Assembly: GCA_902168085.1 (NCBI GenBank)
Contig: CABHOP010000084.1
Span: 1-64,000, forward strand
Length of the DNA stretch: 64,000 nt
Source: an uncultured Bacteroides sp.
GTDB taxonomy: Bacteria; Bacteroidota; Bacteroidia; Chitinophagales; Chitinophagaceae
Direction of reading: 5' to 3'
Part shown: positions 19,799-30,568 of the stretch, piece after piece
Position numbering within the stretch: position 1 is the first letter of the stretch
Layout of the letters: every line of letters starts with the position of its first letter
Translations under genes and position numbers: made by a program
The notes under the pieces: generated by a model
Seen by the model: only the letters and a program-made list of their open reading frames with translations
The model's database searches: none
Told to the model about the DNA's origin: nothing

Positions 19799-20830
19799 AT
19801 GTTGCACCTGCGTTATTATCCGTTCGACCTGGCTTTTGAATACCCGTTTACCATATCAAAGGGCACCAAGACGCATCAGCCTACTTTAGTGGTTTCTTTA
19901 GGCTTAGGGCAGCTACGCGGGCATGGCGAGGCACCGGCTATTCACTATTATAATGTTTCGGTGCCTGATATGATAGCTACCCTGGAGGAAAAGAAAAATA
20001 TGATAGAACGCTATGCCCTTACCGATCCGCAACGGTTCTGGCATTTCCTGCACCATCTGATACCCGGGCACAACTTCCTGATAGCAGCGCTTGACATGGC
20101 AGGGTGGGATTTGTTTGCCCAAATGCGCCGTATGCCGCTGTATCGTATTTTGGGCATCAATTGGCGCCCGCCTGTCAGCGATTATACTTTGGGTAGCGAT
20201 GTGGCCGATGTGATGATAGAAAAGATGAAAGCACATCCCTCGCCCGTGTACAAAGTAAAATTCACAAAGGTGGCAGATATAGACCTGCTGCGTGCTTTAA
20301 GGCAGCATACCTCTGCACCCTTCCGTATAGATGCTAATGAAAGCCTGTCGTTCGATGATATAAAGGCATTGCTACCCGAACTGCAATCTTTAGGGGTAGA
20401 TATGATAGAACAACCGCTGCCTAAAACGGAATGGGAAGCGATGAAAGAGTTGAAAGCTATGAGCCCTATACCGCTCTTTGCCGATGAAAGCTGCGTGGAA
20501 GAGGAAGATGTAGCCCTTTGTGCCGATAGTTTTCATGGCATTAATATAAAGCTGACCAAATGCGGCGGCATCACACCCGCCCTGCGTATGATACAGGATG
20601 CCCGCAAGCGCGGACTGAAGGTAATGCTGGGCACCATGAATGAAAGCTCGATAGGCTCGGCCGCACTGGCACATATAGCACCTGTGGTAGATGCACTGGA
20701 TGCCGATGGCCCGTTGCTGTTAAAAGAAGATGTGGCGGATGGCCTGCGCTATGATAACGGCACTATACAGATAAGCGGCGCGCCCGGCCTGGGCATCCGT
20801 TTCCGCGGAGAGAAATTTGCAACTAAGTAA
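19799..20830 (+). CDS. dipeptide epimerase (enolase superfamily)
   Basis: YKVKFTKVADIDLL Lys motif, FRIDANESL, MIEQPLP, FADESC, INIKLTKCGGI. Confidence 0.88.
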   Translation: MLHLRYYPFDLAFEYPFTISKGTKTHQPTLVVSLGLGQLRGHGEAPAIHYYNVSVPDMIATLEEKKNMIERYALTDPQRFWHFLHHLIPGHNFLIAALDMAGWDLFAQMRRMPLYRILGINWRPPVSDYTLGSDVADVMIEKMKAHPSPVYKVKFTKVADIDLLRALRQHTSAPFRIDANESLSFDDIKALLPELQSLGVDMIEQPLPKTEWEAMKELKAMSPIPLFADESCVEEEDVALCADSFHGINIKLTKCGGITPALRMIQDARKRGLKVMLGTMNESSIGSAALAHIAPVVDALDADGPLLLKEDVADGLRYDNGTIQISGAPGLGIRFRGEKFATK

Positions 20831-20860
20831 TTCCTGCACTTCGGTTTATCTTTGTTGCCC

Positions 20861-21871
20861 ATGCAATTGCTACAAAACGTTTCGCTCAAGCCTTACAATA
20901 CTTTTGGTATCGATATACCTGCTGCGCATTTCATCGAAGTGTCGTCGGTAGATATGCTGCCTGCTGTTACAGATGCTACTGCCGGTATGCACAGGCGGGT
21001 ATTGGGTGGTGGCAGCAATGTATTGCTTACCCAACCGGTAACGGGTGCGGTGATATACAATAACATTAAGGGCATTCATAAGGATAAGGAAGATGATAAT
21101 CATGTATGGCTTACGGTAAATGCGGGCGAGGTATGGCACAGCTTTGTGATGTATGCCATTGCCAATGGCTGGGCAGGTGTAGAAAACCTGGCGCTGATAC
21201 CGGGCACGGTAGGTGCAGCACCTATACAGAACATAGGCGCCTACGGCATAGAAGCAAAGGAAACCATTGAAAGTGTAACGGCATGGCATTGGGAAGACAA
21301 ACGCTTTTATACGTACTCCAATTTTGAATGTACCTTTGGCTACCGCGATAGCATCTTCAAACATCAGTTGAAGGATAAAGTATTTATTACTTCAGTAACA
21401 TTCAAGCTGAATAAAAAGCCTTCGTTCAATACCACCTACGGCGCTATAGAGCAGGAACTGCATAAGATGGGTATTACAGAGTTATCCATCCAAGCGATAG
21501 CAGATGCAGTCATTGCCATCCGCACCAGCAAGCTGCCCGACCCTAAACAGATAGGCAATGCCGGCAGTTTCTTTAAAAACCCTACCATACCTATTGCACA
21601 GTTCAATAACCTGAAGCAGCAGCATCCCAACATACCATCTTACCCTGTAGATGCACAAACCATAAAAGTACCTGCGGGCTGGCTCATAGAGCAGTGCGGC
21701 TGGAAAGGCTATCGCCGTGGCGATACCGGCGTACATGAAAAGCAGGCATTGGTGTTGGTAAACTATGGCCATGCCATAGGCAGCGAAGTATGGCAACTAT
21801 CAGGCGATATATTGCAGTCGGTTGAAGATAAATTTGGTATTGTGCTGGAGCGCGAAGTGCAGGTGTGGTAG
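20861..21871 (+). CDS. murB: UDP-N-acetylmuramate dehydrogenase
   Basis: SLKPYNTFGID, LGGGSNVLL, GIPGTVGAAPIQNIGAYG-like, GNAGSFFKNP, AGWLIEQCGWKG. Confidence 0.95.
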   Translation: MQLLQNVSLKPYNTFGIDIPAAHFIEVSSVDMLPAVTDATAGMHRRVLGGGSNVLLTQPVTGAVIYNNIKGIHKDKEDDNHVWLTVNAGEVWHSFVMYAIANGWAGVENLALIPGTVGAAPIQNIGAYGIEAKETIESVTAWHWEDKRFYTYSNFECTFGYRDSIFKHQLKDKVFITSVTFKLNKKPSFNTTYGAIEQELHKMGITELSIQAIADAVIAIRTSKLPDPKQIGNAGSFFKNPTIPIAQFNNLKQQHPNIPSYPVDAQTIKVPAGWLIEQCGWKGYRRGDTGVHEKQALVLVNYGHAIGSEVWQLSGDILQSVEDKFGIVLEREVQVW

Positions 21872-24800
21872 CTATACCAGCGGCATCTTTATAAAGAAGG
21901 TCGTTCCTTTTCCTTTCATTGTTTCAAACCATATCTGTCCTTTCCAGAACTCTATGATCTTTTTGGTCATGGCAAGGCCCAGGCCCGTACCCGATGTTTT
22001 GGTTGTAAAATAAGGTTGGAATATTTTATCGATTACGTCTGCATCTATACCCGAGCCGTTATCAGCAAATGCTACGATCACACTCTTATGTTCTTTGGTA
22101 ATGCTTACAGTTATATGTCCTGCCACACCTTCGGGTATCGCCTGCACGGCATTTTGCAGCAGGTTGGTATATACGCGCAGCAGTTGGTTGCGGTCGGCAT
22201 TTATCACCATAGGCTCAGCATGTTTGCTTACCTCCACTTTCACATTCTCATCGTTTAGGTACAGTTCCGTAGCGGCAGCCACCAGTTCGTTTACATCTAT
22301 ATTTTCAGGCCGTGCTTCCGGCATCTTCGCAAAGTTGGAAAATTCCGACGCGATATACGACAGGTTATCTATCTGCTCTATCAGCGAGTCCGATACTTTT
22401 ATGGTTAGCTCTCTCAGGTTGGGATAGTTGCTCTTCAATGCCTGCTGCAGGTACTGAATGTTAAGCTTCATTGGTGTCAGCGGGTTCTTTATTTCATGCG
22501 CCACCTGTTTGGCCATTTCACGCCATGCACCTTCGCGCTCGCTTTGCGCCAGCATAATGGCATTCTCTTCCACCTTTTTCACCATCTTGTTATACTCCTG
22601 CACCAGCAGCCCTATCTCGTCATCATAGGGCCATTCTATCGGCTCGTTTGCTGTCAGGCTCAATTTCTCAAAGCGTTCTATTACCACGTTGAAGCTGCGG
22701 GTTATCCAGCGAGTTATCAGTACGGTTATTAGTCCTGAGAGCAGGAATATAAAGGCATACAGGTTTATCAGCGCCACCAGGATATTCGATATCTGGTAGC
22801 TCAGTTCTTTTTGCGATGAGAAGTAGGGTACATTGATATAACCCAGCGCATTACCTGCTTCATCGCGTATGGGTATGTAGCACGATAGGTAGCTCAGCCT
22901 GCCTATCGTTTCTTCCTGCATCAGCAGCGACGTATTCTTTACCGATAGCTCATAATATGCATCCTGCCGCATGATACGTGCCAGCAATGCGCGGTCATAA
23001 ATATTATCCTGCGATGTTACGTTCAGTATACCGCTGGCGTTGAAGACATTGATATCTATCTTCTGCGCATTGGCCAGGTTGGTGATGTAATATTTAAAGT
23101 CGGCGGTATTGGTTGCTTTGTTAAAGGCTATGGGTGTAGAAAAAGCATTTTGACGGTTCAGGTATTGCATTACAGAACGTTCGGCCACCTGCATCACCAC
23201 TAATAGTTTCTTGCGTGTGTTCTGCTCATACTGTATGGTAAAATACACAATGGTCACCATACCTATAATGAGGAACGATACCAATACGATCCCCAGCATA
23301 GAAAAGTGTATGCGCCTGCGCAGCGTAAAACCTACAATGCGCCCGCGGTGCTTCGGCTTTGCTAAGTAAGATAATGTGGACCTATACAATAGGATAAGTA
23401 TCACCACCACTACTTGTATGCCGAAAAGATAAGAGAACAGTGTAATAGCCTCCAGCCAGGTGTGTTGCATATGCACCACCACTACCGTTTTCGATTTATC
23501 ATAGCGATACCACAGTTGCGATGCGCCGTCTACTTCATAATAGGTGTACTGCTTCGGCTGGGTTTTATTAATGAATATGGGGAAGGCATAATCATTAGTT
23601 TGTGTCAGCAGCTTTTTATTGGCATAGATGGCATATGAATATTCGGCGGTATTCTGGCTGCCGCGTACATTGCCCGGTTGTAATAGCTCAGGATACACTG
23701 TTTCCCCTGTCGATTCTTTTACCGCAAGGTCTATAAATACATACCCCAGTTTATGGGTATTGTCATTATCCCTGTACACGGGTATCTGTGCCAGGTAATA
23801 GTGCCCGTCTTGTGCATATTCTTTATAATAAAGCGTACTGTCGGATGTGGGTATGGCCGAACGCATTTGCTTTACCAATGCCAGGTAGCTCGATGTATCA
23901 CCGTTATACAGGCTTCTGCCTGCTGCATCAAACAGGTATATGCGCGACTGGTATTTATTCAGTTGCCCGCCCAGGTACAGCACTTCAAAACGCTCATTAA
24001 TGCTGCGCCTGCTGTCTTTATCCGGCGCCTGCATAAAGCTTTTAATGGCCCTGTCTCCGCTGATGCTTTGCGATACATTGCGGAACGACACATCTTCCAT
24101 CAGGTAGTCGCGCTGCTGTATGATCTCTTCTGCAAAGCGTTCGCGTATGTTGTGCTCCTTTATATTGTTGAAGTATTGCAGGATGGCGGTACAAAAGGCA
24201 CATACAAAAAATGCCCAGAACAGCATATGCGGTGCCAGTATATCATTGGTATAGGCCAGTCGCTTCACATCCAGCAGCATTATAAATACCACCAGCCATA
24301 GCAGCAGGTAATAAGAAAGGTTGCCCGTACGGCTCGTATCGCTGAGCGTTATCAGTATAATGCCTACTATCACCAGTAGTGCATACTTCATCCAGCGTTG
24401 CGGTACCAGCGCGCTCAGTTGCGTATTCAGCAGGTATATTACCAGGCAGCAGCTTAGCGTGATGATGCCTATGGTAAACAATCCATAAATGGTGTACTTA
24501 TTAATAGTGTAGAAATGAATAACATCGAAGGAGATGTTGGAATCCAGCACCAAACTGCTGATAATATTAATGAACCCGAAAGAGCAAATGAGTATTGCAA
24601 TACTGATACCCACAGCAAGTATGTTACGCAGCCACTTGGGCAGCTTGTCATATATTGGTTTAGTGAAGGGAATATTGCCCAGCAGGAAGGCGATGATCCA
24701 CAACAGGCATAAGGCGTTTAACAGTAGGTCGCCCAACGACTTTAAGAATGCGCTGCTGGCATACAGCCGGGAATCGAATATCGGCATGCTTTCCAGGTTG

Positions 24801-25591
24801 AAGGGGAGCCCCGTAGTATATGAAAGCAAACGAAGCCCCACTACAAGGGCTATGGTCATGGCCAGGCCCAGTATATGCGACCGCCTGCGCGACAACCCGA
24901 TGCTGATGAGTTGTAACCATATTATGGAACTGAGCATAGCCGCCAGCATCAACCCCAGCATCGGGCTATCTGGCATCCATACAGATAGGTCGGCACTGTT
25001 GAATTTCAGGTAAAAAACATCCGCACCGCTCACATCTTTTACTGCATAGCCGCCTTTCACGGGGTTAGATAGTATCCGCGTGCTCATCGGTATGTGGTTC
25101 CCCGCTTCAAAATGTGATACCAGGTATTTATTCTCGAATGGAAAATTCTTTACAACCGGGAAAAGCACGGTCAGCATCATGTTTTTGTCTTTCCCATCCG
25201 GCAGGATGCACTGTTTTATATACACACCGCGCTCATTGAAGAGTACCTGGCTTTTGGTGGTGTAAGAGCCGTTATTGCAGCTCTCCAGTGTTTTGTTGTT
25301 GTTCCAGAAAATGAGTGTGCCGTATCGATAGGCATATACATGATAGGGTAACGCTGTTAGCTGCTGAATATCATTATTGGTCAGCTTCTCTGCAAAGATG
25401 CGCTGCACCAGTTCTTTATCTGATAACAACCTGCCAAAGCCTTTCTGCTTGTTTTGCAAGTCTTTCTCTATGGCCGCCGCCATCTGGGCCGGACCCATGT
25501 TCCTGTCATGGGTATAAAAGCGAAAAGCCGCCGAGCACCATAGTATAATGCTAAGCAGCAACCAACCTTTATATGGATATTGGCGAAACAC
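21872..25591 (-). CDS. large membrane sensor histidine kinase (1239 aa)
   Basis: Many TM segments, HAMP-like region, MAKQVAHEIKNPLTPMKLNIQYLQQ H-box, VYTNLLQNAVQAIPEG, DNGSGID, GTGLGLAMTKKII. Confidence 0.93.
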   Translation of the reverse strand: MFRQYPYKGWLLLSIILWCSAAFRFYTHDRNMGPAQMAAAIEKDLQNKQKGFGRLLSDKELVQRIFAEKLTNNDIQQLTALPYHVYAYRYGTLIFWNNNKTLESCNNGSYTTKSQVLFNERGVYIKQCILPDGKDKNMMLTVLFPVVKNFPFENKYLVSHFEAGNHIPMSTRILSNPVKGGYAVKDVSGADVFYLKFNSADLSVWMPDSPMLGLMLAAMLSSIIWLQLISIGLSRRRSHILGLAMTIALVVGLRLLSYTTGLPFNLESMPIFDSRLYASSAFLKSLGDLLLNALCLLWIIAFLLGNIPFTKPIYDKLPKWLRNILAVGISIAILICSFGFINIISSLVLDSNISFDVIHFYTINKYTIYGLFTIGIITLSCCLVIYLLNTQLSALVPQRWMKYALLVIVGIILITLSDTSRTGNLSYYLLLWLVVFIMLLDVKRLAYTNDILAPHMLFWAFFVCAFCTAILQYFNNIKEHNIRERFAEEIIQQRDYLMEDVSFRNVSQSISGDRAIKSFMQAPDKDSRRSINERFEVLYLGGQLNKYQSRIYLFDAAGRSLYNGDTSSYLALVKQMRSAIPTSDSTLYYKEYAQDGHYYLAQIPVYRDNDNTHKLGYVFIDLAVKESTGETVYPELLQPGNVRGSQNTAEYSYAIYANKKLLTQTNDYAFPIFINKTQPKQYTYYEVDGASQLWYRYDKSKTVVVVHMQHTWLEAITLFSYLFGIQVVVVILILLYRSTLSYLAKPKHRGRIVGFTLRRRIHFSMLGIVLVSFLIIGMVTIVYFTIQYEQNTRKKLLVVMQVAERSVMQYLNRQNAFSTPIAFNKATNTADFKYYITNLANAQKIDINVFNASGILNVTSQDNIYDRALLARIMRQDAYYELSVKNTSLLMQEETIGRLSYLSCYIPIRDEAGNALGYINVPYFSSQKELSYQISNILVALINLYAFIFLLSGLITVLITRWITRSFNVVIERFEKLSLTANEPIEWPYDDEIGLLVQEYNKMVKKVEENAIMLAQSEREGAWREMAKQVAHEIKNPLTPMKLNIQYLQQALKSNYPNLRELTIKVSDSLIEQIDNLSYIASEFSNFAKMPEARPENIDVNELVAAATELYLNDENVKVEVSKHAEPMVINADRNQLLRVYTNLLQNAVQAIPEGVAGHITVSITKEHKSVIVAFADNGSGIDADVIDKIFQPYFTTKTSGTGLGLAMTKKIIEFWKGQIWFETMKGKGTTFFIKMPLV

Positions 25592-25596
25592 CTATA

Positions 25597-26367
25597 TTAC
25601 GATTCCTGTTCTTTTGCCTGGTTCCACAATGCATCCATTTCAGCAAGGGTCATATCGTGCAGGTCTTTTCCTATCTCCTTTGCTTTGGCTTCTATATGCT
25701 GAAACCTGCGGATGAATTTCTTATTCGTTTTTTCTAATGCCAGTTCCGGGTCTACATTGGCATAGCGTGCATAGTTCACCAGCGCAAACAGTACATCGCC
25801 AAACTCTTCTTCTATTTTGTCCGGCTTTCCGGCATCTACGGCTTCATATAGTTCTGCTATTTCTTCGTCCACTTTTTCTTTCACCTGCTCTATGTCATCC
25901 CATTCAAAGCCCACCTGTTTTGTTTTCTCCTGCAGGCGCAGCGCTTTTATAATAGCAGGCAGTGATGGCGGCACACCGCTCAATACCGATTTTTTGCCTT
26001 CCTTCATTTTTATCTGTTCCCAGTTCTGCTTTACCTCTTCTTCATCTGCTACCTTCACACTGCCGTATATATGCGGGTGGCGTGCCACCAGTTTATTGCA
26101 TACGGTTTCTATCACATCTTCCAGGGTAAACTGGTTTTGTTCCTTGCCTATGCGGCTATAAAAAACGATGTGCAGCAGCAGGTCGCCCAGCTCTTCTTTT
26201 ATGCCTTTCCAGTCTTCATCGGCAATGGCATCTGCCAGCTCGTAAGTTTCTTCTATGGTTTGCTTACGCAGGGTTTGTATGGTCTGCTTCTTATCCCACG
26301 GACAGTTCTCGCGTAGCTCATCCATTATCACCCGCAGCCTTTCCAACGATTTCCAATATTCTACCAT
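25597..26367 (-). CDS. mazG: nucleoside triphosphate pyrophosphohydrolase MazG
   Basis: CPWDKKQTIQTLRKQTIEETYELADAI and EEFGDVLFALVNYAR repeats. Confidence 0.95.
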   Translation of the reverse strand: MVEYWKSLERLRVIMDELRENCPWDKKQTIQTLRKQTIEETYELADAIADEDWKGIKEELGDLLLHIVFYSRIGKEQNQFTLEDVIETVCNKLVARHPHIYGSVKVADEEEVKQNWEQIKMKEGKKSVLSGVPPSLPAIIKALRLQEKTKQVGFEWDDIEQVKEKVDEEIAELYEAVDAGKPDKIEEEFGDVLFALVNYARYANVDPELALEKTNKKFIRRFQHIEAKAKEIGKDLHDMTLAEMDALWNQAKEQES

Positions 26368-26412
26368 TATCTTATTATTTCAAATCAACTAATTAACAAG
26401 TCAACCAATCAA

Positions 26413-26967
26413 CTAACTCCCCCATTTATATCCGCTTGCATGCAGCCCCGCCAGTTGCAGCACACGGTGTATCACCGTATAGGCTACTTCTTCTATTGTT
26501 TGCGGCTTGCTGTAGAAGGATGGTGTAGCCGGGCAAATGATACCACCTGCTTCTGTCACGGCTGTCATATTGCGCAGGTGCACCAGGTTATAAGGTGTTT
26601 CTCTCACCACGCATATCAGCTTCTTGCGTTCTTTCAGCATCACATCTGCGGCACGGGTTATCAGGTCGTTGCTGATGCCACCCGCTATGCGCCCTACCGT
26701 ACCCATGCTGCAAGGGCAGATGATCAGTGCATCGTACCCCGCACTGCCCGATGCAAACGGCGCCATAAAATCATTTTTATCCCACACCTTGAAAGGGTAG
26801 GTTTTATACAGTGTATTGTTCAGCTCATGCTGCCACACGGTATGGGCATTAGCGCTCCATACCAGCCCTACTTCTGTCACTTGTTCGCTCAGTTGCTGCA
26901 ATGTTTCCAGCAATACTTTGGCATATACCGATCCGCTTGCACCTGTTACCGCTACTGCTATTTTCAT
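26413..26967 (-). CDS. UbiX family flavin prenyltransferase
   Basis: AVTGASGSVYAKVLLETL, ALIICPCSMGTVGRIAGGISNDLITRAADVMLKERKKLICVVRETP. Confidence 0.93.
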   Translation of the reverse strand: MKIAVAVTGASGSVYAKVLLETLQQLSEQVTEVGLVWSANAHTVWQHELNNTLYKTYPFKVWDKNDFMAPFASGSAGYDALIICPCSMGTVGRIAGGISNDLITRAADVMLKERKKLICVVRETPYNLVHLRNMTAVTEAGGIICPATPSFYSKPQTIEEVAYTVIHRVLQLAGLHASGYKWGS

Positions 26968-27051
26968 CCGTTGCTCTTTATATTATCACAAGATATTAAC
27001 AAAGCTACACGTAATTAATCGTAAATTAGCTTACGTAAAAACAGGAGGAAA

Positions 27052-27654
27052 ATGAAACCTGCGCTACTCCTTGCAGTAGCTTTTATCAGTCTTACAACCA
27101 TGGCACGCGCCGATGACAGGAAGGCAAATAAAACTACTGCAACCAATACTAAAAAAGAGGTGGAATGGATCAGCTTTGAAGAGGCTGAAAAGCGTATGCA
27201 AAAGCAGCCCCGCAAAGTATGGATAGACATCTATACCGGTTGGTGTGGCTGGTGCAAGGTGCTGGATAAAAAAGTATTTGCCAATCCTGAGGTGGCGAAG
27301 TACATGAACGAAAAATTCTACTCCATCAAGTTCGATGCAGAGCGCCAGGATAGCTTTGTTTTCACAGGTAAAAAATGGGGTTTTATGCCCGAATACCGTG
27401 CCAATGGTTTGGCCGTACAACTGATGGGCGGCCAGATGTCTTACCCCACCAGCATCATGATGACCGAGGGCTTTGAGAATCCTACACCCATAGGTGGCTA
27501 CAAGCCGGTAGAACAAATGGAAATGTTCATGAAATATGTGGGCGATGATATTTACAAAACGGTGAAGTTTGAAGACTATATGAAAGACTTCAAACCCGCG
27601 TGGAAGGAAGTACCCGAACCGGTAACCCCTGCCACAGTCCCTGCAGGGCACTAA
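27052..27654 (+). CDS. thioredoxin family protein
   Basis: Signal peptide; KVWIDIYTGWCGWCKVLDKKVFANPEVAKYMNEKFY with CGWC motif. Confidence 0.85.
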   Translation: MKPALLLAVAFISLTTMARADDRKANKTTATNTKKEVEWISFEEAEKRMQKQPRKVWIDIYTGWCGWCKVLDKKVFANPEVAKYMNEKFYSIKFDAERQDSFVFTGKKWGFMPEYRANGLAVQLMGGQMSYPTSIMMTEGFENPTPIGGYKPVEQMEMFMKYVGDDIYKTVKFEDYMKDFKPAWKEVPEPVTPATVPAGH

Positions 27655-28310
27655 GCCTTCTCTACGATATATTTCATATCACTCTGGTAATATTTACATA
27701 CACTCGTTAGCCCGCAGCGTTCACACTTTGGCCTGCGGGCTACGCATATATAGCGGCCATGCAGTATCAGCCAGTGGTGGGCTATGTGTACCAGCGCTTC
27801 CGGTATGTTGGCTATCAGTTGTTTTTCTGCCTGCAGCACATTTTTTGCATTGGTAGTAAGCCCTATCCGTGCACTCACGCGAAACACGTGCGTATCCACT
27901 GCCATATTCGGCTGCTCGTATATTACAGAGGTGATGACGTTGGCCGTCTTCCTGCCCACACCGGGCAGCTTCACCAGTTCTTCTACCGTATCGGGCACTT
28001 CACCACCATAGTCATTCACCAGCATTTTGGCCATGCCCAGCAGGTGGCGACTTTTATTATTGGCAAAGCTGATGCTGCGTATCAGCGGTTCTATATCTTC
28101 AAATTCAGCCTTCGCCAACGTTTCAGCCGTAGGGAATTTCTTGAACACTTCAGGGGTTACTATGTTTACACGCTTGTCTGTACACTGTGCAGAAAGGATA
28201 ACGGCAACTAAAAGCTGGTACGGGTTTTCATAATGCAACTCCGTTTCCGCCTCCGGCATGTGTTTCTGAAAATAGTCTATAACATAAGCGTAACGCTCCT
28301 TCTTCGTCAT
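27651..28310 (-). CDS. nth: endonuclease III
   Basis: LLVAVILSAQCTDKRVN, LPGVGRKTANVI, AVDTHVFRVS, CxxxxxxCxxCxxxxxC Fe-S cluster at C-terminus. Confidence 0.95.
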   Translation of the reverse strand: MTKKERYAYVIDYFQKHMPEAETELHYENPYQLLVAVILSAQCTDKRVNIVTPEVFKKFPTAETLAKAEFEDIEPLIRSISFANNKSRHLLGMAKMLVNDYGGEVPDTVEELVKLPGVGRKTANVITSVIYEQPNMAVDTHVFRVSARIGLTTNAKNVLQAEKQLIANIPEALVHIAHHWLILHGRYICVARRPKCERCGLTSVCKYYQSDMKYIVEKA

Positions 28311-28371
28311 GCATCGAAATTATAGAAACAGCAGAACATATAAACGACGATTGAAAAGAATCCATGAATCC

Positions 28372-28495
28372 ATCAGGGAACCGCAGCCCGGCACAACAGT
28401 AGTAACCAAGCCTCATCGGCAGCCACCGACAATCACCCTGTGATTGATTGTCGGGCTCTTTTTTTGTTTCTTTTTTGGAGAAGCAAAAAAGAAAA
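28372..28495. repeat. dispersed structured intergenic repeat, copy A
   Basis: Shares ~60 nt with 38600-38742, followed by CCGACAATC/GATTGTCGG hairpin plus T-tract and TTTCTTTTTTG/CAAAAAAGAAA inverted repeat. Confidence 0.75.
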
Positions 28496-28545
28496 ACCGC
28501 TCACTGCGAAAAAAAATGTGATCTTATATAGACCACATTTTTCAA

Positions 28546-29073
28546 CTACTCGCTATCCGGTTCAAATTCCAGCACTACAGAGTTCATACAAAAACGCTTA
28601 TACGTAGGCGGTGGACCGTCATCAAATATATGCCCCAGGTGAGAATCGCAACGACCACAGGTCACCTCTATACGGTCCATGCCATGGCTATGGTCGGGCT
28701 TGTACACCACGCTGTTTTCGCGTATCGGCTCATAAAAGCTGGGCCAGCCACAGCTGCTTGCAAATTTTGCATCCGAACGGAACAGCGGGTTGCCACACAC
28801 GGCGCAGTAATACATACCCTTGGCCGATGTATTCCAGTACTTACCCGTAAAGGCATATTCCGTTTCGGCATTGCGGCCTACTTCATACACCTCTTTCGGT
28901 AGTAGCTTCTTCCATTCTTCATTGCTTACATTCAGCTTCGCGGTGTCGGTACGCGAATAATACGGGTTGTTTTTATGTCCTTCATTCATAGTATCCTTCT
29001 TTTGGGCATTGCTGCACTGGCTGAATAGCAGCAACACGCTTAAACATATGGCATTTAATATCCGCATGGTCAA
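28546..29073 (-). CDS. msrB: peptide-methionine (R)-S-oxide reductase, lipoprotein form
   Basis: GMYYCAVCGNPLF, CGWPSFYEPI, EVTCGRCDSHLGHIFDDGPPPTYKRFCMNS; N-terminal lipobox LLFSQC. Confidence 0.95.
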   Translation of the reverse strand: MTMRILNAICLSVLLLFSQCSNAQKKDTMNEGHKNNPYYSRTDTAKLNVSNEEWKKLLPKEVYEVGRNAETEYAFTGKYWNTSAKGMYYCAVCGNPLFRSDAKFASSCGWPSFYEPIRENSVVYKPDHSHGMDRIEVTCGRCDSHLGHIFDDGPPPTYKRFCMNSVVLEFEPDSE

Positions 29074-29238
29074 TAATCCTTTAAGTTAACGCATTTATAA
29101 ACGAATGGTTCAGTACGGCGGATTTACATGCACCTGTTAATCTTCTGCAAATATCCTTTGGTATCGTGGTGACTGTTATCACCATTTTCTATAACGCTAC
29201 TCAATACGCACTATACGTCAACGCCTTATTTTTACGTT

Positions 29239-30516
29239 ATGAACAATAGGTACATTACCGCGGCCGAAGCCGTAAAGCACGTGCAAAGCGGCCACAGGGT
29301 TTTCATACATGGCAGTGCAGCCACACCCACACCACTTATCGAGGCGCTGCTGCAAAGGGCAGGCGAAATCGAAAATGTAGAACTGGTGGCCATCAGCACC
29401 TTCGGCGATATCAACTGGAAAACGGATGCCATCAAAAAAAGTTTTTTTCTCAATTCGCTCTTCGTTTCTGCCAATATCCGCGAATGGGTCAATAGCCCTT
29501 ATGGCGATTATATCCCCATCTTTCTTAGCGAAATACCACGCTTGTTCGAGAATAATATTCTGCCGATAGATGTGGCCATGATACAGGTATCGCCACCCGA
29601 TGCACATGGTTACTGCACACTGGGCACTTCTATCGATGCGGCACTGTCTGCAGCCCGCAATGCCCGCATTGTGATAGCACAGGTCAACCCCCTGCTGCCA
29701 CGCACGCATGGCGACGGGCATATACATATATCGGCTATCAACGAATTTGTGTACCACGAAATGCAATTGCCCCAGGTAAACTATAGTGATGGAGCAGATA
29801 TAGCCGTACAGAAAATAGGTGAACATATAGCTGGCCTGGTAGAAGATGGTGCTACACTGCAAATGGGTATTGGTGGCATCCCCGATGCGGTGCTGCGTTC
29901 GCTTACCAACCACAAGGGCTTAGGCATTCATACCGAAATGTTTTCCGATGGTGTGGTGCCGCTGATAGAAAAGGGTGTGATAACGAACGAATACAAGAAA
30001 ATACGCCCCGGCAAAACGGTTACCACTTTTGTGCTGGGTACTAAGAAGGTGTATGATTTTGTGCACGATAACCCTTCGGTTGCATTTATGGATGTGTCTT
30101 TTGTAAATGATACTTCTATCATACGCCGCAACCCTAAGGTTACAGCCATCAATAGCGCTATCGAAATAGATATTACCGGGCAGGTGTGCGCCGACTCTAT
30201 TGGTAGCTACCAGTTCTCCGGCATCGGCGGCCAGATGGATTTCATGCGTGGTGCTTCTTTATCAGAGGGGGGTAAACCTATTATTGCGCTGCCTTCTATT
30301 ACGGCAAAGGGTATATCACGTATTGTGCCCATGCTCAATCCCGGTGCGGGTGTGGTTACTACACGTGGCCATGTGCATTATGTGGTTACAGAATATGGTG
30401 TAGTAAACCTGTATGGCAAAAGCATGGAGCAGCGCGCGCGCTTGCTCACCTCCATCGCCCACCCCGATCATCGGGAAGAACTTACACAAGCCTGCTACGA
30501 ACGCTTTGGTAAATAA
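29239..30516 (+). CDS. acetyl-CoA hydrolase/transferase family protein
   Basis: HGSAATPTPLIEAL, GIGGIPDAVLRSL, HTEMFSDG, GIGGQMDFMRGA. Confidence 0.93.
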   Translation: MNNRYITAAEAVKHVQSGHRVFIHGSAATPTPLIEALLQRAGEIENVELVAISTFGDINWKTDAIKKSFFLNSLFVSANIREWVNSPYGDYIPIFLSEIPRLFENNILPIDVAMIQVSPPDAHGYCTLGTSIDAALSAARNARIVIAQVNPLLPRTHGDGHIHISAINEFVYHEMQLPQVNYSDGADIAVQKIGEHIAGLVEDGATLQMGIGGIPDAVLRSLTNHKGLGIHTEMFSDGVVPLIEKGVITNEYKKIRPGKTVTTFVLGTKKVYDFVHDNPSVAFMDVSFVNDTSIIRRNPKVTAINSAIEIDITGQVCADSIGSYQFSGIGGQMDFMRGASLSEGGKPIIALPSITAKGISRIVPMLNPGAGVVTTRGHVHYVVTEYGVVNLYGKSMEQRARLLTSIAHPDHREELTQACYERFGK

Positions 30517-30517
30517 T

Positions 30518-30553
30518 AAAAAGGGATGGCCGTAACAGTCATCCCTTTTTATT
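30518..30553. terminator. bidirectional terminator hairpin
   Basis: AAAAAGGGATG...CATCCCTTTTT between convergent genes. Confidence 0.75.
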
Positions 30554-30568
30554 TAAATGTTATGCTTC

